Both the position numbers and the translations under genes were made by a program. Below the pieces are notes generated by a model. The model made no database searches and had not been told where the DNA came from. It saw nothing but the letters and a program-made list of their open reading frames with translations. From the NCBI GenBank assembly GCA_002394235.1, contig DGTF01000066.1, positions 13,755 through 37,559 on the forward strand: a DNA stretch of 23,805 nt. The letters run 5' to 3'. Below, piece after piece: positions 1 through 7,840 of this stretch (its first letter is position 1; every line of letters begins with the position of its first letter). Source of the DNA: Eubacterium sp. UBA4343. Its GTDB lineage: Bacteria; Bacillota; Clostridia; Lachnospirales; Lachnospiraceae.

Positions 1-63
1 CTATCGCGACGCTCGCCGCACACGAATACTTCGCATTCGGCTGCGGCTCACTGTTCGCGTAAA
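1..63. repeat. 98-nt dispersed structured repeat, copy 1 (cut by window edge)
   Basis: These 63 bases match, by eye without a mismatch, the last 63 bases of the full-length copies at 7841-7938 and 14116-14213. The copy keeps the second hairpin of the element (GCCGCA...TGCGGC with an inner CGAAT/ATTCG stem, enclosed by CGCGA/TCGCG) and loses the first hairpin to the window edge. It lies immediately beyond the pcrA terminator when read on the minus strand. No coding role is supported. Confidence 0.9.
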
Positions 64-67
64 TGAC

Positions 68-94
68 AAAGGCGGATATCAGATATCCGCCTTT
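68..94 (-). terminator. intrinsic terminator of pcrA, containing the stop codon
   Basis: A perfect 12-bp inverted repeat (68-79 with 83-94) has a 3-nt loop. The pcrA stop codon (79-81) spans the tip of the stem and the loop. On the minus strand the stem ends in CCGCCTTT and is followed by a modest T-rich tail (GTCATTT) that runs into the dispersed repeat. The stem is convincing but the U-tract is short. Confidence 0.7.
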
Positions 95-2523
95 ACTTTC
101 TTCAATTTGGCGAAGGATGCAAACATCCTCTTGATGCCGAAGTTTTCAAAATCGACCGTCACCTCGTAGTCTCTCGGTCCGTCCTTGATCTCTTTCACTG
201 TTCCGATTCCGAACTTCACATGTCTGACCGTGTCTCCGGTTTTATAATCCAGATGATCCGGCTTTGATACCCGGAATTCTTCCAGGCGGAACCGGCCCTT
301 CGCGTTCTTTCCGTCCGGGCGGGATACGGTCGGATTCCGGTATCCGGAGCTGCCATAACCGGAGCTACCGTAGCCGGACGCACCGAACCGGTTTTTCTCC
401 GCTCCGGATGAGCCGTATCCGCTTCCGGATACTCCGCCCGACGTGCCATATCTGTTCCCGGATACTGTACCGCCCGACGTGCCATATCCGCCTCCTGTCC
501 GGTCATATCCGCTTTCCTGTCTGCCCATGCCCATGATATCATCAAAGGACAGCTTCGGAGGATTCAGGAAATTCCGAGTGTCTGTCGTCTCCCGCTCCAG
601 CTCGATATATTCCCGCGGGATTTCCCTCACGAATCGCGATGCCTTCAGGAACTGCGGCTCGCCTCTCACCATCCGCATGCGGACCGCCGTCATCGTAAGA
701 TCCTTTCTGGCCCGTGTGATTCCTACATAGCACAGGCGGCGCTCCTCTTCCATTTCCTCCGTGTCATGTTCACTGATCGAAAGGTAGCTCGGGAAAGTAT
801 TTTCCTCCATTCCGGCCATGTAGACATTATCAAATTCCAGCCCCTTCGCGCTGTGCAGCGTCATCAGGAGCACATAATCGCTGTCCTCCTCTACGCTGTC
901 GATGTCTGCCACGAGTGAGACCTGCTGCAGAAAATCCGAGAGCGAGGGTGTCTCCGCTGAGTTCGTGTAATCCTCCGTCTTGGAAATCAATTCATTGATG
1001 TTCTCGATGCGGGCCTTTGCCTCATCGTCTCCCTGCGCCTCCAGCTCCGCGACATAACCCGTCTCCGAGATGATCAGCTCAAGAATTTCGCGGACAGTGT
1101 AGCCGTCCGCGTTCAGGCTCCGGTATTTTTCAATCAGGTTTGTGAATCCGCGGATCTTTCCCGCGGCACGTGACATGCCTGGGATCCGGTCCACCTCCAG
1201 AAGAGCGTCGTAGAAGCCGATGTTCTTCTCCTGCGCGTACTGTTCCACCTTACCGATCGAGGTCTGTCCGATTCCCCGCTTCGGGATGTTGATGATCCGT
1301 TCGACGGCGAGGTCATCGCTGCCGTTGTCTACCGTCTTCAGATAAGAGAGCAGATCCTTGATCTCCCTGCGGGCATAGAAATTGATGGCACCGACAATCT
1401 TATACGGGATATTCCGGGCGATAAATTTTTCCTCGAAGATACGGGACATCGCGTTAGTCCGGTACAGGACCGCAAAATCATGATACGCCATTCCATCCCG
1501 GCTGCATTTGCTGCTGATGTCGCGGGCAATATACTCTGCCTCCTGATATCCGTCGTCAAACTCACGAAAATGGATCTTTGATCCCTCTGTGTTCTCGGTC
1601 CAGAGCTTTTTCTTCTTTCGGCCGACGTTGTGAGCGATTACTTCGTTCGCCGCATTCAGGATGTTCTGCGTAGACCGGTAGTTCTGCTCCAGTCGGATCA
1701 CCTTCGCGCCGGGATATTCCTTTTCAAAGTTGAGAATATTGCGTATGTTTGCTCCCCGGAACTTATAGATGGACTGGTCATCGTCACCGACTACACAGAG
1801 GTTGCGGTACCGCGAGGCCAGAAGCTTCACAAAAAGGAACTGAACGGTATTGGTATCCTGGTACTCGTCGATCATGATGTACCGGAATTTTTCCTGATAA
1901 TAGGACAGGACATCCGGCTCCCGGCGGAACAGCTCGACGGTCAGTACCAGAAGATCATCAAAATCCAGCGCGTTATTCTCCTTCAGCCGCTTCTGGTAGG
2001 CATAATAGCATCTCGCATACTGCTTTTCGACCCATCCGGACGCATTTTTCTCATATTCCTCCGGTCCGATCATCTCGTTTTTTGCCGAGGAAATCTGACG
2101 AAGAATCGCCTTCTCCTTATAGACCTTCGGATCCAGCTCCAGCAGTCGGATTACCTCCTTCATGACCTGTCTGCTGTCATCCGTGTCATAGATGGTGAAG
2201 TTATTCTCGTAGCCGATAAGATTGATGTATCTCCTCAAAATCCTGCAGCAGGTGGAATGAAAGGTGGAAATCCAGATGCTCTCGGATCCGGCTGTCACCA
2301 GCTGATCGACGCGCTCCCGCATCTCTCCCGCCGCCTTGTTCGTGAAGGTGATCGCCATGATATTCCACGGACTCACCTGTCTCTGGGAAATGAGGTACGC
2401 GACCCGACAGGTCAGCGTCCGTGTTTTTCCGGAGCCTGCGCCCGCCAGAATCAGAAGCGGCCCTTCCGTCGTTGTGACCGCCTCCCGCTGCGGGGCGTTT
2501 AAACTGCTCAATATGTCATTCAT
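79..2523 (-). CDS. pcrA: ATP-dependent DNA helicase PcrA/UvrD (SF1A)
   Basis: This is a 3'-5' DNA helicase/translocase used in excision repair, plasmid replication and clearing of RNA polymerase or recombinase filaments. Visible motifs: Walker A AGAGSGKT (27-34), motif II DEYQDTN (219-225), motif III GDDDQSIYKFRG (246-257), motif IV-like QNYRST (280-285), motif V TLHSAKGLEF (555-564) and motif VI VGITRARKDL (600-609). The C-terminus (about 760-810) carries the small beta-rich domain that in PcrA/UvrD contacts RNA polymerase. At 814 residues it is longer than the usual 720-750. The extra length is a Gly/Ser/Tyr-rich repetitive linker at about 669-735. The start at 2523 has AGGA 8 nt upstream. 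glf ends 45 bp upstream on the same strand, so the two may be cotranscribed. Confidence 0.96.
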   Translation of the reverse strand: MNDILSSLNAPQREAVTTTEGPLLILAGAGSGKTRTLTCRVAYLISQRQVSPWNIMAITFTNKAAGEMRERVDQLVTAGSESIWISTFHSTCCRILRRYINLIGYENNFTIYDTDDSRQVMKEVIRLLELDPKVYKEKAILRQISSAKNEMIGPEEYEKNASGWVEKQYARCYYAYQKRLKENNALDFDDLLVLTVELFRREPDVLSYYQEKFRYIMIDEYQDTNTVQFLFVKLLASRYRNLCVVGDDDQSIYKFRGANIRNILNFEKEYPGAKVIRLEQNYRSTQNILNAANEVIAHNVGRKKKKLWTENTEGSKIHFREFDDGYQEAEYIARDISSKCSRDGMAYHDFAVLYRTNAMSRIFEEKFIARNIPYKIVGAINFYARREIKDLLSYLKTVDNGSDDLAVERIINIPKRGIGQTSIGKVEQYAQEKNIGFYDALLEVDRIPGMSRAAGKIRGFTNLIEKYRSLNADGYTVREILELIISETGYVAELEAQGDDEAKARIENINELISKTEDYTNSAETPSLSDFLQQVSLVADIDSVEEDSDYVLLMTLHSAKGLEFDNVYMAGMEENTFPSYLSISEHDTEEMEEERRLCYVGITRARKDLTMTAVRMRMVRGEPQFLKASRFVREIPREYIELERETTDTRNFLNPPKLSFDDIMGMGRQESGYDRTGGGYGTSGGTVSGNRYGTSGGVSGSGYGSSGAEKNRFGASGYGSSGYGSSGYRNPTVSRPDGKNAKGRFRLEEFRVSKPDHLDYKTGDTVRHVKFGIGTVKEIKDGPRDYEVTVDFENFGIKRMFASFAKLKKVKADI

Positions 2524-2568
2524 GAATCAATTCCTGTCTTTATTTTTGCGAAATTCCTCATCTGCGTT

Positions 2569-3669
2569 TTACGCAAATTCCTTTCCGGTTGCCTCGAGAG
2601 CCGCGGCAATGACCTTATCCATGTCGTAATACTTGTACTGCCCCAGCCGGCCGCCGAAGATCACGCCGGTCTCCTTGTCCGCCAGTGTCCGGTACTTCTG
2701 ATACAGACTGTTGTTCTCCTCATTGTTCACCGGGTAGTACGGCTCCATGCCTACCTTCCACTCGGAGGAGTATTCACGGGAGATGACGGTCTTCGGCTGT
2801 GTTCCAAATTCAAAATGCTTGTGCTCAATAATTCTGGTATAGGGCACATCCCGGTCCGTATAATTCACCACAGCGTTGCCCTGGTAGTTCTCCTCGTCCA
2901 GGATCTCTGTCTCAAAGCGGACACTGCGATACTGAAGCGGTCCGTAGCAGTAATCAAAATATTCATCGATCATTCCGGTGAACACGGTCTTCGCCGCGAT
3001 ATCCGGGTTGCTCTTCCGGAACTTGAAATAATCAGTTCCGGTCATAACATCACTGCCCTCAAGCATCTTCTCGATGATCTGCGTATAGCCTCCCATGGGG
3101 ATGCCCTGGAACCGGTCGTTGAAATAGTTGTTGTTGTAGGTGAAGCGGCACGGGAGCCGGCGGATGATGAAGGCGGGAAGCTCAGTGCAGGGACGTCCCC
3201 ACTGCTTTTCCGTGTAGCCCTTCACCAGCTTCTCATAGACATCTGTTCCGACAAGAGAAAGCGCCTGCTCCTCCAGATTCTTCGGCTCAGTGATATGCAG
3301 ACTCGCGATCTGCTCCGCGATCTTATCCTTTGCCTCCTGCGGCGTGCGGATATTCCACATGCGGCTGAAGGTATTCATATTAAACGGAAGGTTGTAGAGC
3401 TCATCCTTATAGACGGCAATCGGGGAATTAATATAGTTGTTGAATTCGGCGAACTGACTGATATATTCCCAGATCCGCCTGTCCGAGGTGTGAAAAATAT
3501 GTGCGCCGTATTTGTGAACGTTGATTCCCTCGATCTCTTCCGTAAAAATATTTCCGCCGATGTGATCTCTTTTGTCAATCGCCAGACAGTGAAATCCCCG
3601 CTTTGTCGCCTCATGGGCAAAAACAGCACCGAACAGACCTGTTCCGACAATCAGATAATCATATTTCAT
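2569..3669 (-). CDS. glf: UDP-galactopyranose mutase
   Basis: A flavoenzyme that interconverts UDP-galactopyranose and UDP-galactofuranose, the precursor of galactofuranose in surface glycans. The N-terminus has the FAD-binding Rossmann motif (YLIVGTGLFGAVFA, residues 5-18) followed by the mutase signature around IGGNIFTEE and YGAHIFHT. The central region contains YTEKQWG, and a conserved arginine/tyrosine-rich C-terminal part includes GRLGQYKYYDMD. The length of 366 residues is typical for the bacterial family. The ribosome binding site GGAGG lies about 9 nt before the ATG. No glycosyltransferase or polysaccharide gene is visible nearby, so it appears to stand alone between the transporter and pcrA. 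The start lies 61 nt after the transporter stop codon, with no clear terminator between. Confidence 0.95.
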   Translation of the reverse strand: MKYDYLIVGTGLFGAVFAHEATKRGFHCLAIDKRDHIGGNIFTEEIEGINVHKYGAHIFHTSDRRIWEYISQFAEFNNYINSPIAVYKDELYNLPFNMNTFSRMWNIRTPQEAKDKIAEQIASLHITEPKNLEEQALSLVGTDVYEKLVKGYTEKQWGRPCTELPAFIIRRLPCRFTYNNNYFNDRFQGIPMGGYTQIIEKMLEGSDVMTGTDYFKFRKSNPDIAAKTVFTGMIDEYFDYCYGPLQYRSVRFETEILDEENYQGNAVVNYTDRDVPYTRIIEHKHFEFGTQPKTVISREYSSEWKVGMEPYYPVNNEENNSLYQKYRTLADKETGVIFGGRLGQYKYYDMDKVIAAALEATGKEFA

Positions 3670-3730
3670 TTTCCTATCCCTCCTGCAATTACTAATATAT
3701 TTTTGTAACGATTCAGCACGTACAGATCAT

Positions 3731-5092
3731 TCAGATCGTCATGGCGCCCATCGATGACAGAATCGAGCTGACCAGAATGGCAAGAATCCCGATCGGACAG
3801 AGATACCGGATCAGTACATAAAAGAACTTTTTCAGATGGAAGGTCACATTGTTCTGCTCGACCTCCTCGATCACCGCCTGCGGCTTGATGATGTAACCCA
3901 CAAAAATGCAGGTCAGGAGCGCGAGTATAGGCATCAGGATGCTGTTGCTCACAAAATCCAGAAGATCCAGAATCGACATACCGAAGATCTTAAAGGAAGA
4001 AAAAGCGCCGTATCCGAGAGAGCAGACGGTTCCGATGATCATGCAGTATACCGTCATGATGACTGTCGTCTTCGTTCGTCTCCATCCGGTGCGGTCCATG
4101 ACATTCGAAACAACCGCTTCCAGAAGGGAGATCGATGAGGTAAGCGCCGCGAAAAGTGTGAGCGCAAAAAACATCAGACCGATAATTCTCCCACCCGGGA
4201 AGGCGTCAAACACCTTCGGCAGTGTGATAAACATCAGGCCGGGTCCGGCGTTCAGCATGGATTCATCACCGCCCGAGAAAATGTATACCGACGGAACAAT
4301 GATCATACCCGCGAGGATCGCCACGAAAGAATCGAAGAATTCAATCTGAAATACCGATGTCTCGAGATTGTCTTCCTTCTTCATATATGAGCCGTACGTC
4401 ACCATGATGCCCATGGCGATGGACAGGGAGTAAAAGAGCTGTCCAAGGGCGCCGAGAACCATTTTCCCGCTGAGCCTGGATACGTCCGGCTTCAGATAAT
4501 AGAGAAGACCCGCCGCAGCGTCCGGTCTTGTGACCACATAGACCGCGATGATGACAATCAGGGCCAGCAGAACCGGCATCAGAATTACGCTTGCCTTTTC
4601 GATTCCCTTGTCAACACCGAGGAATACAACCACAGCAGTTATTCCCAGAAAAACCGCCATCCAGAGGATCGGCTGCGCGGTAGTACCGATGTAGCTGCTG
4701 AAAAATCCGTCGTTCGCGGCTTCCATGTTCTGACCGGTCAGAAATACAGCAAAATATTTCGTGACCCAGCCGCCGATCGTGCAGTAGTACGGCGTGATGA
4801 TCATCGGAATAATCATGCCGAGGATTCCGCAGATGTTGCTTTTCTGGCCCAGCTTCCGGAAAGCTCCAATAGAGCTCTGTCTGGTTTTTCTTCCGATTGC
4901 GATCTCGGCCAGAAGGAGCGCAAAACCGAACGTCACAGCCAGGATCACATAGGTTAACAGAAAAATGCCGCCGCCATATTTCGCGGCCAGATACGGAAAT
5001 CTCCAGAGGTTTCCGAGACCGACTGCGGATGACGCCGCCGCCAGCACGAAGCCGATTTTGCTTGAAAATGCCGAACGCTGTTTTGTGTTCAT
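3731..5092 (-). CDS. sodium-dependent transporter, NSS (neurotransmitter:sodium symporter) family
   Basis: An integral membrane, LeuT-fold importer that couples Na+ entry to uptake of an amino acid or related amine; the substrate cannot be read from sequence. The N-terminus has the family signature (SAVGLGNLWRFPY), which forms the broken first helix and Na+/substrate site. About 11-12 hydrophobic helices follow. The frame is open from an ATG at 5110 (459 residues), but that ATG has no Shine-Dalgarno sequence. The ATG at 5092 has AGGCGG 8 nt upstream and gives the usual family N-terminus MNTKQRSAFSSKIG, so I prefer it (453 residues). A structured leader and a -10 element lie upstream. It is followed by glf after 61 nt. 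Confidence 0.9.
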   Translation of the reverse strand: MNTKQRSAFSSKIGFVLAAASSAVGLGNLWRFPYLAAKYGGGIFLLTYVILAVTFGFALLLAEIAIGRKTRQSSIGAFRKLGQKSNICGILGMIIPMIITPYYCTIGGWVTKYFAVFLTGQNMEAANDGFFSSYIGTTAQPILWMAVFLGITAVVVFLGVDKGIEKASVILMPVLLALIVIIAVYVVTRPDAAAGLLYYLKPDVSRLSGKMVLGALGQLFYSLSIAMGIMVTYGSYMKKEDNLETSVFQIEFFDSFVAILAGMIIVPSVYIFSGGDESMLNAGPGLMFITLPKVFDAFPGGRIIGLMFFALTLFAALTSSISLLEAVVSNVMDRTGWRRTKTTVIMTVYCMIIGTVCSLGYGAFSSFKIFGMSILDLLDFVSNSILMPILALLTCIFVGYIIKPQAVIEEVEQNNVTFHLKKFFYVLIRYLCPIGILAILVSSILSSMGAMTI

Positions 5093-5122
5093 CTTATATA
5101 CCGCCTTCATTTAACATTAATC

Positions 5123-5177
5123 TTACCCATCTGCCGCAGGCCAGAACAAATCTGCGGCTGCCAAAACAGATGGGTAA
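5123..5177 (-). promoter_or_regulatory. structured 5' leader of the NSS transporter mRNA
   Basis: A perfect 11-bp outer stem (5123-5133 with 5167-5177, TTACCCATCTG/CAGATGGGTAA) encloses a second perfect 6-bp stem (5134-5139 with 5152-5157, CCGCAG/CTGCGG). The inner stem stacks directly on one arm of the outer one. The element sits between the -10 box and the transporter start, ending about 30 nt before the chosen ATG, so the mRNA would begin with it. It has no run of U after the stem and is therefore not a typical terminator for the upstream punA. It matches no riboswitch class that I recognise. Confidence 0.55.
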
Positions 5178-5178
5178 A

Positions 5179-5184
5179 AGTATA
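5179..5184 (-). promoter_or_regulatory. -10 element for the NSS transporter
   Basis: TATACT on the minus strand matches the sigma-A -10 consensus at 5 of 6 positions. A start about 7 nt downstream would fall at the foot of the leader hairpin. No good -35 hexamer is visible at 16-18 bp, so the promoter call is tentative. Confidence 0.4.
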
Positions 5185-5251
5185 GCACAAATCTTTATGC
5201 GGCGCTATCTGCATCGCAGTGTATTTCATTTTTCTTTCCATGCGATCTGCA

Positions 5252-6067
5252 TCACACCTTCTTCACGATGGCTGTGATCAGCCTGCTGAACTGATCCGCC
5301 ACCCGATCTGCCGTCTCCTGCACCTCCCTGTGCGAAAGCGGTTTATCGGATATTCCGGCAGCCATGTTGGTAATGCAGGAAATTCCGCATATTTCCATTC
5401 CCATATGCCTTGCCGCGACCGCCTCGCAGGCAGTACTCATTCCCACGGCATCGCCGCCCCAGGCTCTGCACATTCTTACCTCGGCAGGCGTCTCATATGC
5501 CGGCCCGGTGAACTGCACATAAACACCCTCACGAAGCCCGATTCCCAGCTTTTCTGCTTCCATCCGGATGATTTCCTGCATGCGTCGGCTGTAAATCTCG
5601 CTCATATCGGGGAATCTCGGGCCGAGCTTATCCGGATTTTCTCCGATCAGCGGGCTGGGAACCGCCGTCGCGATCTGATCCGTAATCATCATCAGATCTC
5701 CGGGCCGGAAATCAGGATTGACTCCGCCCGCCGCATTCGTCAGAATCAGCTTCTTCGCCCCCAGCAGTCCCATCAGTCTGACCGGAAGTACGACATCCGT
5801 CATCGGGTAGCCCTCATAATAATGTACTCTTCCCTGCATGATCACAACGGGGACATCCTGAATCCACCCGAAAACAAATCTTCCCTTGTGTCCGGCGACC
5901 GTTGAAACCGGGAAGCCTTCGATTTCCGAATAATTAATAATCTCCGATATCTGCACATGATCTGCGTATTCCCCGAGACCGGAGCCGAGAACCAGGGCTG
6001 TATCCGGCACAAAATCTGTCTTGCTCCGGACACAGGCAAGACATTTTTCAAGTTTTTCCATAATCAT
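5252..6067 (-). CDS. punA: purine nucleoside phosphorylase, trimeric type
   Basis: Cleaves purine (deoxy)ribonucleosides with phosphate to the free base and (deoxy)ribose-1-phosphate in purine salvage. Family motifs in order: phosphate loop GSGLG (28-32), HKGR (60-63), GRVHYYEGY (79-87), LTNAAGGVN (109-117), GPAYETPAE (188-196), VGMST (208-212) and the base-contacting Asn in CITNMAAG (N234). The length of 271 residues is normal for the trimeric PNP/MTAP family. The segment usually read as GMSTVPE is GMSTACE here, keeping the Glu but losing Val-Pro. The ribosome binding site GGGAGG lies 6 nt before the ATG at 6067. It lies 70 bp downstream of udp on the same strand, which suggests a nucleoside-salvage unit. 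Confidence 0.95.
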   Translation of the reverse strand: MIMEKLEKCLACVRSKTDFVPDTALVLGSGLGEYADHVQISEIINYSEIEGFPVSTVAGHKGRFVFGWIQDVPVVIMQGRVHYYEGYPMTDVVLPVRLMGLLGAKKLILTNAAGGVNPDFRPGDLMMITDQIATAVPSPLIGENPDKLGPRFPDMSEIYSRRMQEIIRMEAEKLGIGLREGVYVQFTGPAYETPAEVRMCRAWGGDAVGMSTACEAVAARHMGMEICGISCITNMAAGISDKPLSHREVQETADRVADQFSRLITAIVKKV

Positions 6068-6137
6068 CGTTCGCCTCCCGATTTTTCTTTTGCCTGCTGA
6101 TCCAGGTGTTTTGCTGTTTCTGCAAGAATCCGGACCG

Positions 6138-6920
6138 CTATCTTCTCTCCCTGTCTTTCCGGATCAGATTCCGGACGGCACCGACTGCGGTCCGCACCGC
6201 CTGATCCGTATCCAGAACAACCGGATTCTCAAGTCCCAGCTTCTCCCTCTCCTGATTCGCGATGACCAGAAAGCAGGCACCCGACCTGGCACGCAGCTTG
6301 CCGGCGCAGATAAACAGCGCCGCCGACTCCATCTCGGACGCGAGACAGCCCATCATCTTCCATGCATTCCATTTCTGCATCAGCTCATAGCCGGCCGGCA
6401 TCTTCTCCGGCTCGTGCTGTCCGTAAAAAGCATCCTTACTCTGCACAACGCCGTAATGGCATCGAAATCCCTGCTCCTGTGCTGCGCTGACCAGGGCATT
6501 GGTCACATCAAGATCCGGTACCGCAGGATATTCGATCGGCGCATATTCCCTGCTGGTGCCTTCCATCCGTACCGCTCCTGTCGCGATGACGATATCTCCG
6601 CTCCTGACATCCGTCTGTATGCCTCCGCAGGTGCCGGTCCTCACAAAGGTATCCGCGCCGCAGCGGTACAGCTCCTCCATTGCGATCGCTGCCGACGGCC
6701 CGCCGATTCCGGTCGATGTGACACTGACCTTTTCACCGTCCAGATATCCGGTGTATGTCGTAAACTCCCGATTCTCTGCAATCTTCTCGGGTTTATCCAG
6801 ATACCACGCAATTTTTTCACAGCGCTTCGGATCACCGGGCATGATGACATAGCGTCCCACCTCGCCCCTGCAGGTCTGAATGTGATACTGCCTCTCCGGA
6901 TCCTTCGAATAATTCTTCAA
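6138..6920 (-). CDS. udp: uridine phosphorylase family nucleoside phosphorylase
   Basis: Predicted to cleave uridine (possibly other nucleosides) with phosphate to the base and ribose-1-phosphate. Family features are the N-terminal GDPKR phosphate-binding segment, TGIGGPS, RTGTCGG and the ribose-binding EMESAALF near residue 200. The length of 260 residues is normal for hexameric NP-I enzymes. The start is TTG (6918-6920), placed 8 nt after a strong GGGAGG, which makes it more likely than any internal ATG. It is followed by punA after 70 bp, so purine and pyrimidine nucleoside breakdown are probably expressed together. The upstream region to 7198 is shared with the divergent flavodoxin gene. 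Confidence 0.9.
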   Translation of the reverse strand: MKNYSKDPERQYHIQTCRGEVGRYVIMPGDPKRCEKIAWYLDKPEKIAENREFTTYTGYLDGEKVSVTSTGIGGPSAAIAMEELYRCGADTFVRTGTCGGIQTDVRSGDIVIATGAVRMEGTSREYAPIEYPAVPDLDVTNALVSAAQEQGFRCHYGVVQSKDAFYGQHEPEKMPAGYELMQKWNAWKMMGCLASEMESAALFICAGKLRARSGACFLVIANQEREKLGLENPVVLDTDQAVRTAVGAVRNLIRKDRERR

Positions 6921-7045
6921 TGAAAAAACCTCCCTTCCGGATGATCATTACCTGATGCTATTTTACAACAAATCCATATCTCTGCGGGCAGAAAATGCAG
7001 CGCTGTGCGCCTGTTATTGAACAAAAAAGCGCTTCCTGAAATCTG

Positions 7046-7074
7046 TTTCACTTTATGTCACGATGCGTTATAAT
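7046..7074 (+). promoter_or_regulatory. putative sigma-A promoter of the flavodoxin gene
   Basis: A perfect TATAAT lies at 7069-7074. The hexamer 17 bp upstream (TTTCAC, 7046-7051) matches the -35 consensus poorly. It implies a leader of about 115 nt before the flavodoxin ATG. In that leader a small CATCT/AGATG hairpin precedes the Shine-Dalgarno sequence. Confidence 0.45.
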
Positions 7075-7198
7075 GATAGACAGGTCCTGCAGTATTATAG
7101 ATGCTGAATTGCAATGATTTTCCGACTGCGGAGCCCGGCCGTTATGTTAATCGAAACAGAAAGAACATCTTACAGATGGTGAGAAGGAGGATTTTTGT

Positions 7199-7687
7199 AT
7201 GAGCAAGACTTTAGTCGCATATTTTTCCGTAAGTAATACAACCAAAGCAGTTGCGGAGAAGATCGCAGAAGAGGAAAAAGCAGATCTCTTCGCGATTGTT
7301 CCTGAGGAGCCTTACACAAAGGAGGATCTGAACTGGAAGGACAAGCAGGCAAGATCTACGGTTGAGATGGCGGATCCGAACTGTCATCCCGCTATGGCTG
7401 AGAAGACTCCGGATCTCAGTGCGTACAAGACGGTCATCCTCGGATTCCCGATCTGGTGGGGAAGAGAGCCAAGTATTGTAGACACCTTCCTGACCTCCGC
7501 CGATTTCGCGGGAAAGATCATCATCCCCTTCTGCACCTCCGGCGGAAGCGGCATGGGAAGAACATGTGAGCGAATTCAGAACATCGTCGGCAAGGATGCA
7601 AAAGTCATGGAGGGACGCCGTGTCGGCGGAGAAGTCTCCATGGAGGATCTGAAGCTCTGGTTTGACGGTTTCCAGGAATGGAACTGA
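7199..7687 (+). CDS. flavodoxin
   Basis: A small FMN-binding electron carrier or flavodoxin-like NAD(P)H reductase of the cytoplasm. The N-terminus shows a first beta strand and FMN phosphate loop (YFSVSNTTKAVAEKIA, residues 9-24). A second flavin-contact region is GFPIWWGREP, and the third loop is CTSGGSGMG. The length of 162 residues is typical. The ribosome binding site AGGAGG is 8 nt before the ATG. This is one of two plus-strand genes in the window. Its stop codon lies in a small GAAC/GTTC dyad, and the 3' side runs into the repeat-rich gene-free stretch. Which partner enzyme it serves is not evident. Confidence 0.92.
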   Translation: MSKTLVAYFSVSNTTKAVAEKIAEEEKADLFAIVPEEPYTKEDLNWKDKQARSTVEMADPNCHPAMAEKTPDLSAYKTVILGFPIWWGREPSIVDTFLTSADFAGKIIIPFCTSGGSGMGRTCERIQNIVGKDAKVMEGRRVGGEVSMEDLKLWFDGFQEWN

Positions 7688-7707
7688 GTTCTCCCACCGC
7701 TCTGACA

Positions 7708-7836
7708 GCCCTGCGTCAAGTGGGCCATAAGCCCTATCCGCTTACAGGGTGTTTGAAGCTGAATGCAGTCACACCACCTGCGTCAGGTGGGTGGTGAGTC
7801 CTATCCGCTCACCCCAGGGCGTGAAGCTGTATGAGT
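7708..7836 (+). repeat. tandem duplication of a ~67-nt two-hairpin motif
   Basis: Two diverged units (about 7708-7770 and 7775-7836, offset 67-68 nt) share CCTGCGTCA, CCTATCCGCT and GAAGCTG blocks. Unit 2 folds into CCACCT-GCGTC-AGGTGG followed by GGTGAG-TCCTATCCG-CTCACC. Unit 1 keeps the loops but has different stems (GCCC/GGGC and TAAG/CTTA). The paired changes in the second hairpin (TAAG/CTTA against TGAG/CTCA) suggest a conserved RNA structure. Strand is assumed from its position 3' of the flavodoxin gene. Function unknown. Confidence 0.65.
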
Positions 7837-7840
7837 GATA

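Noticed and set aside
1630..2502. Long plus-strand open frame opposite pcrA (290 codons)
   Set aside because: Antisense shadow of a gene with full helicase motifs; no recognisable protein features and no ribosome binding site of note.
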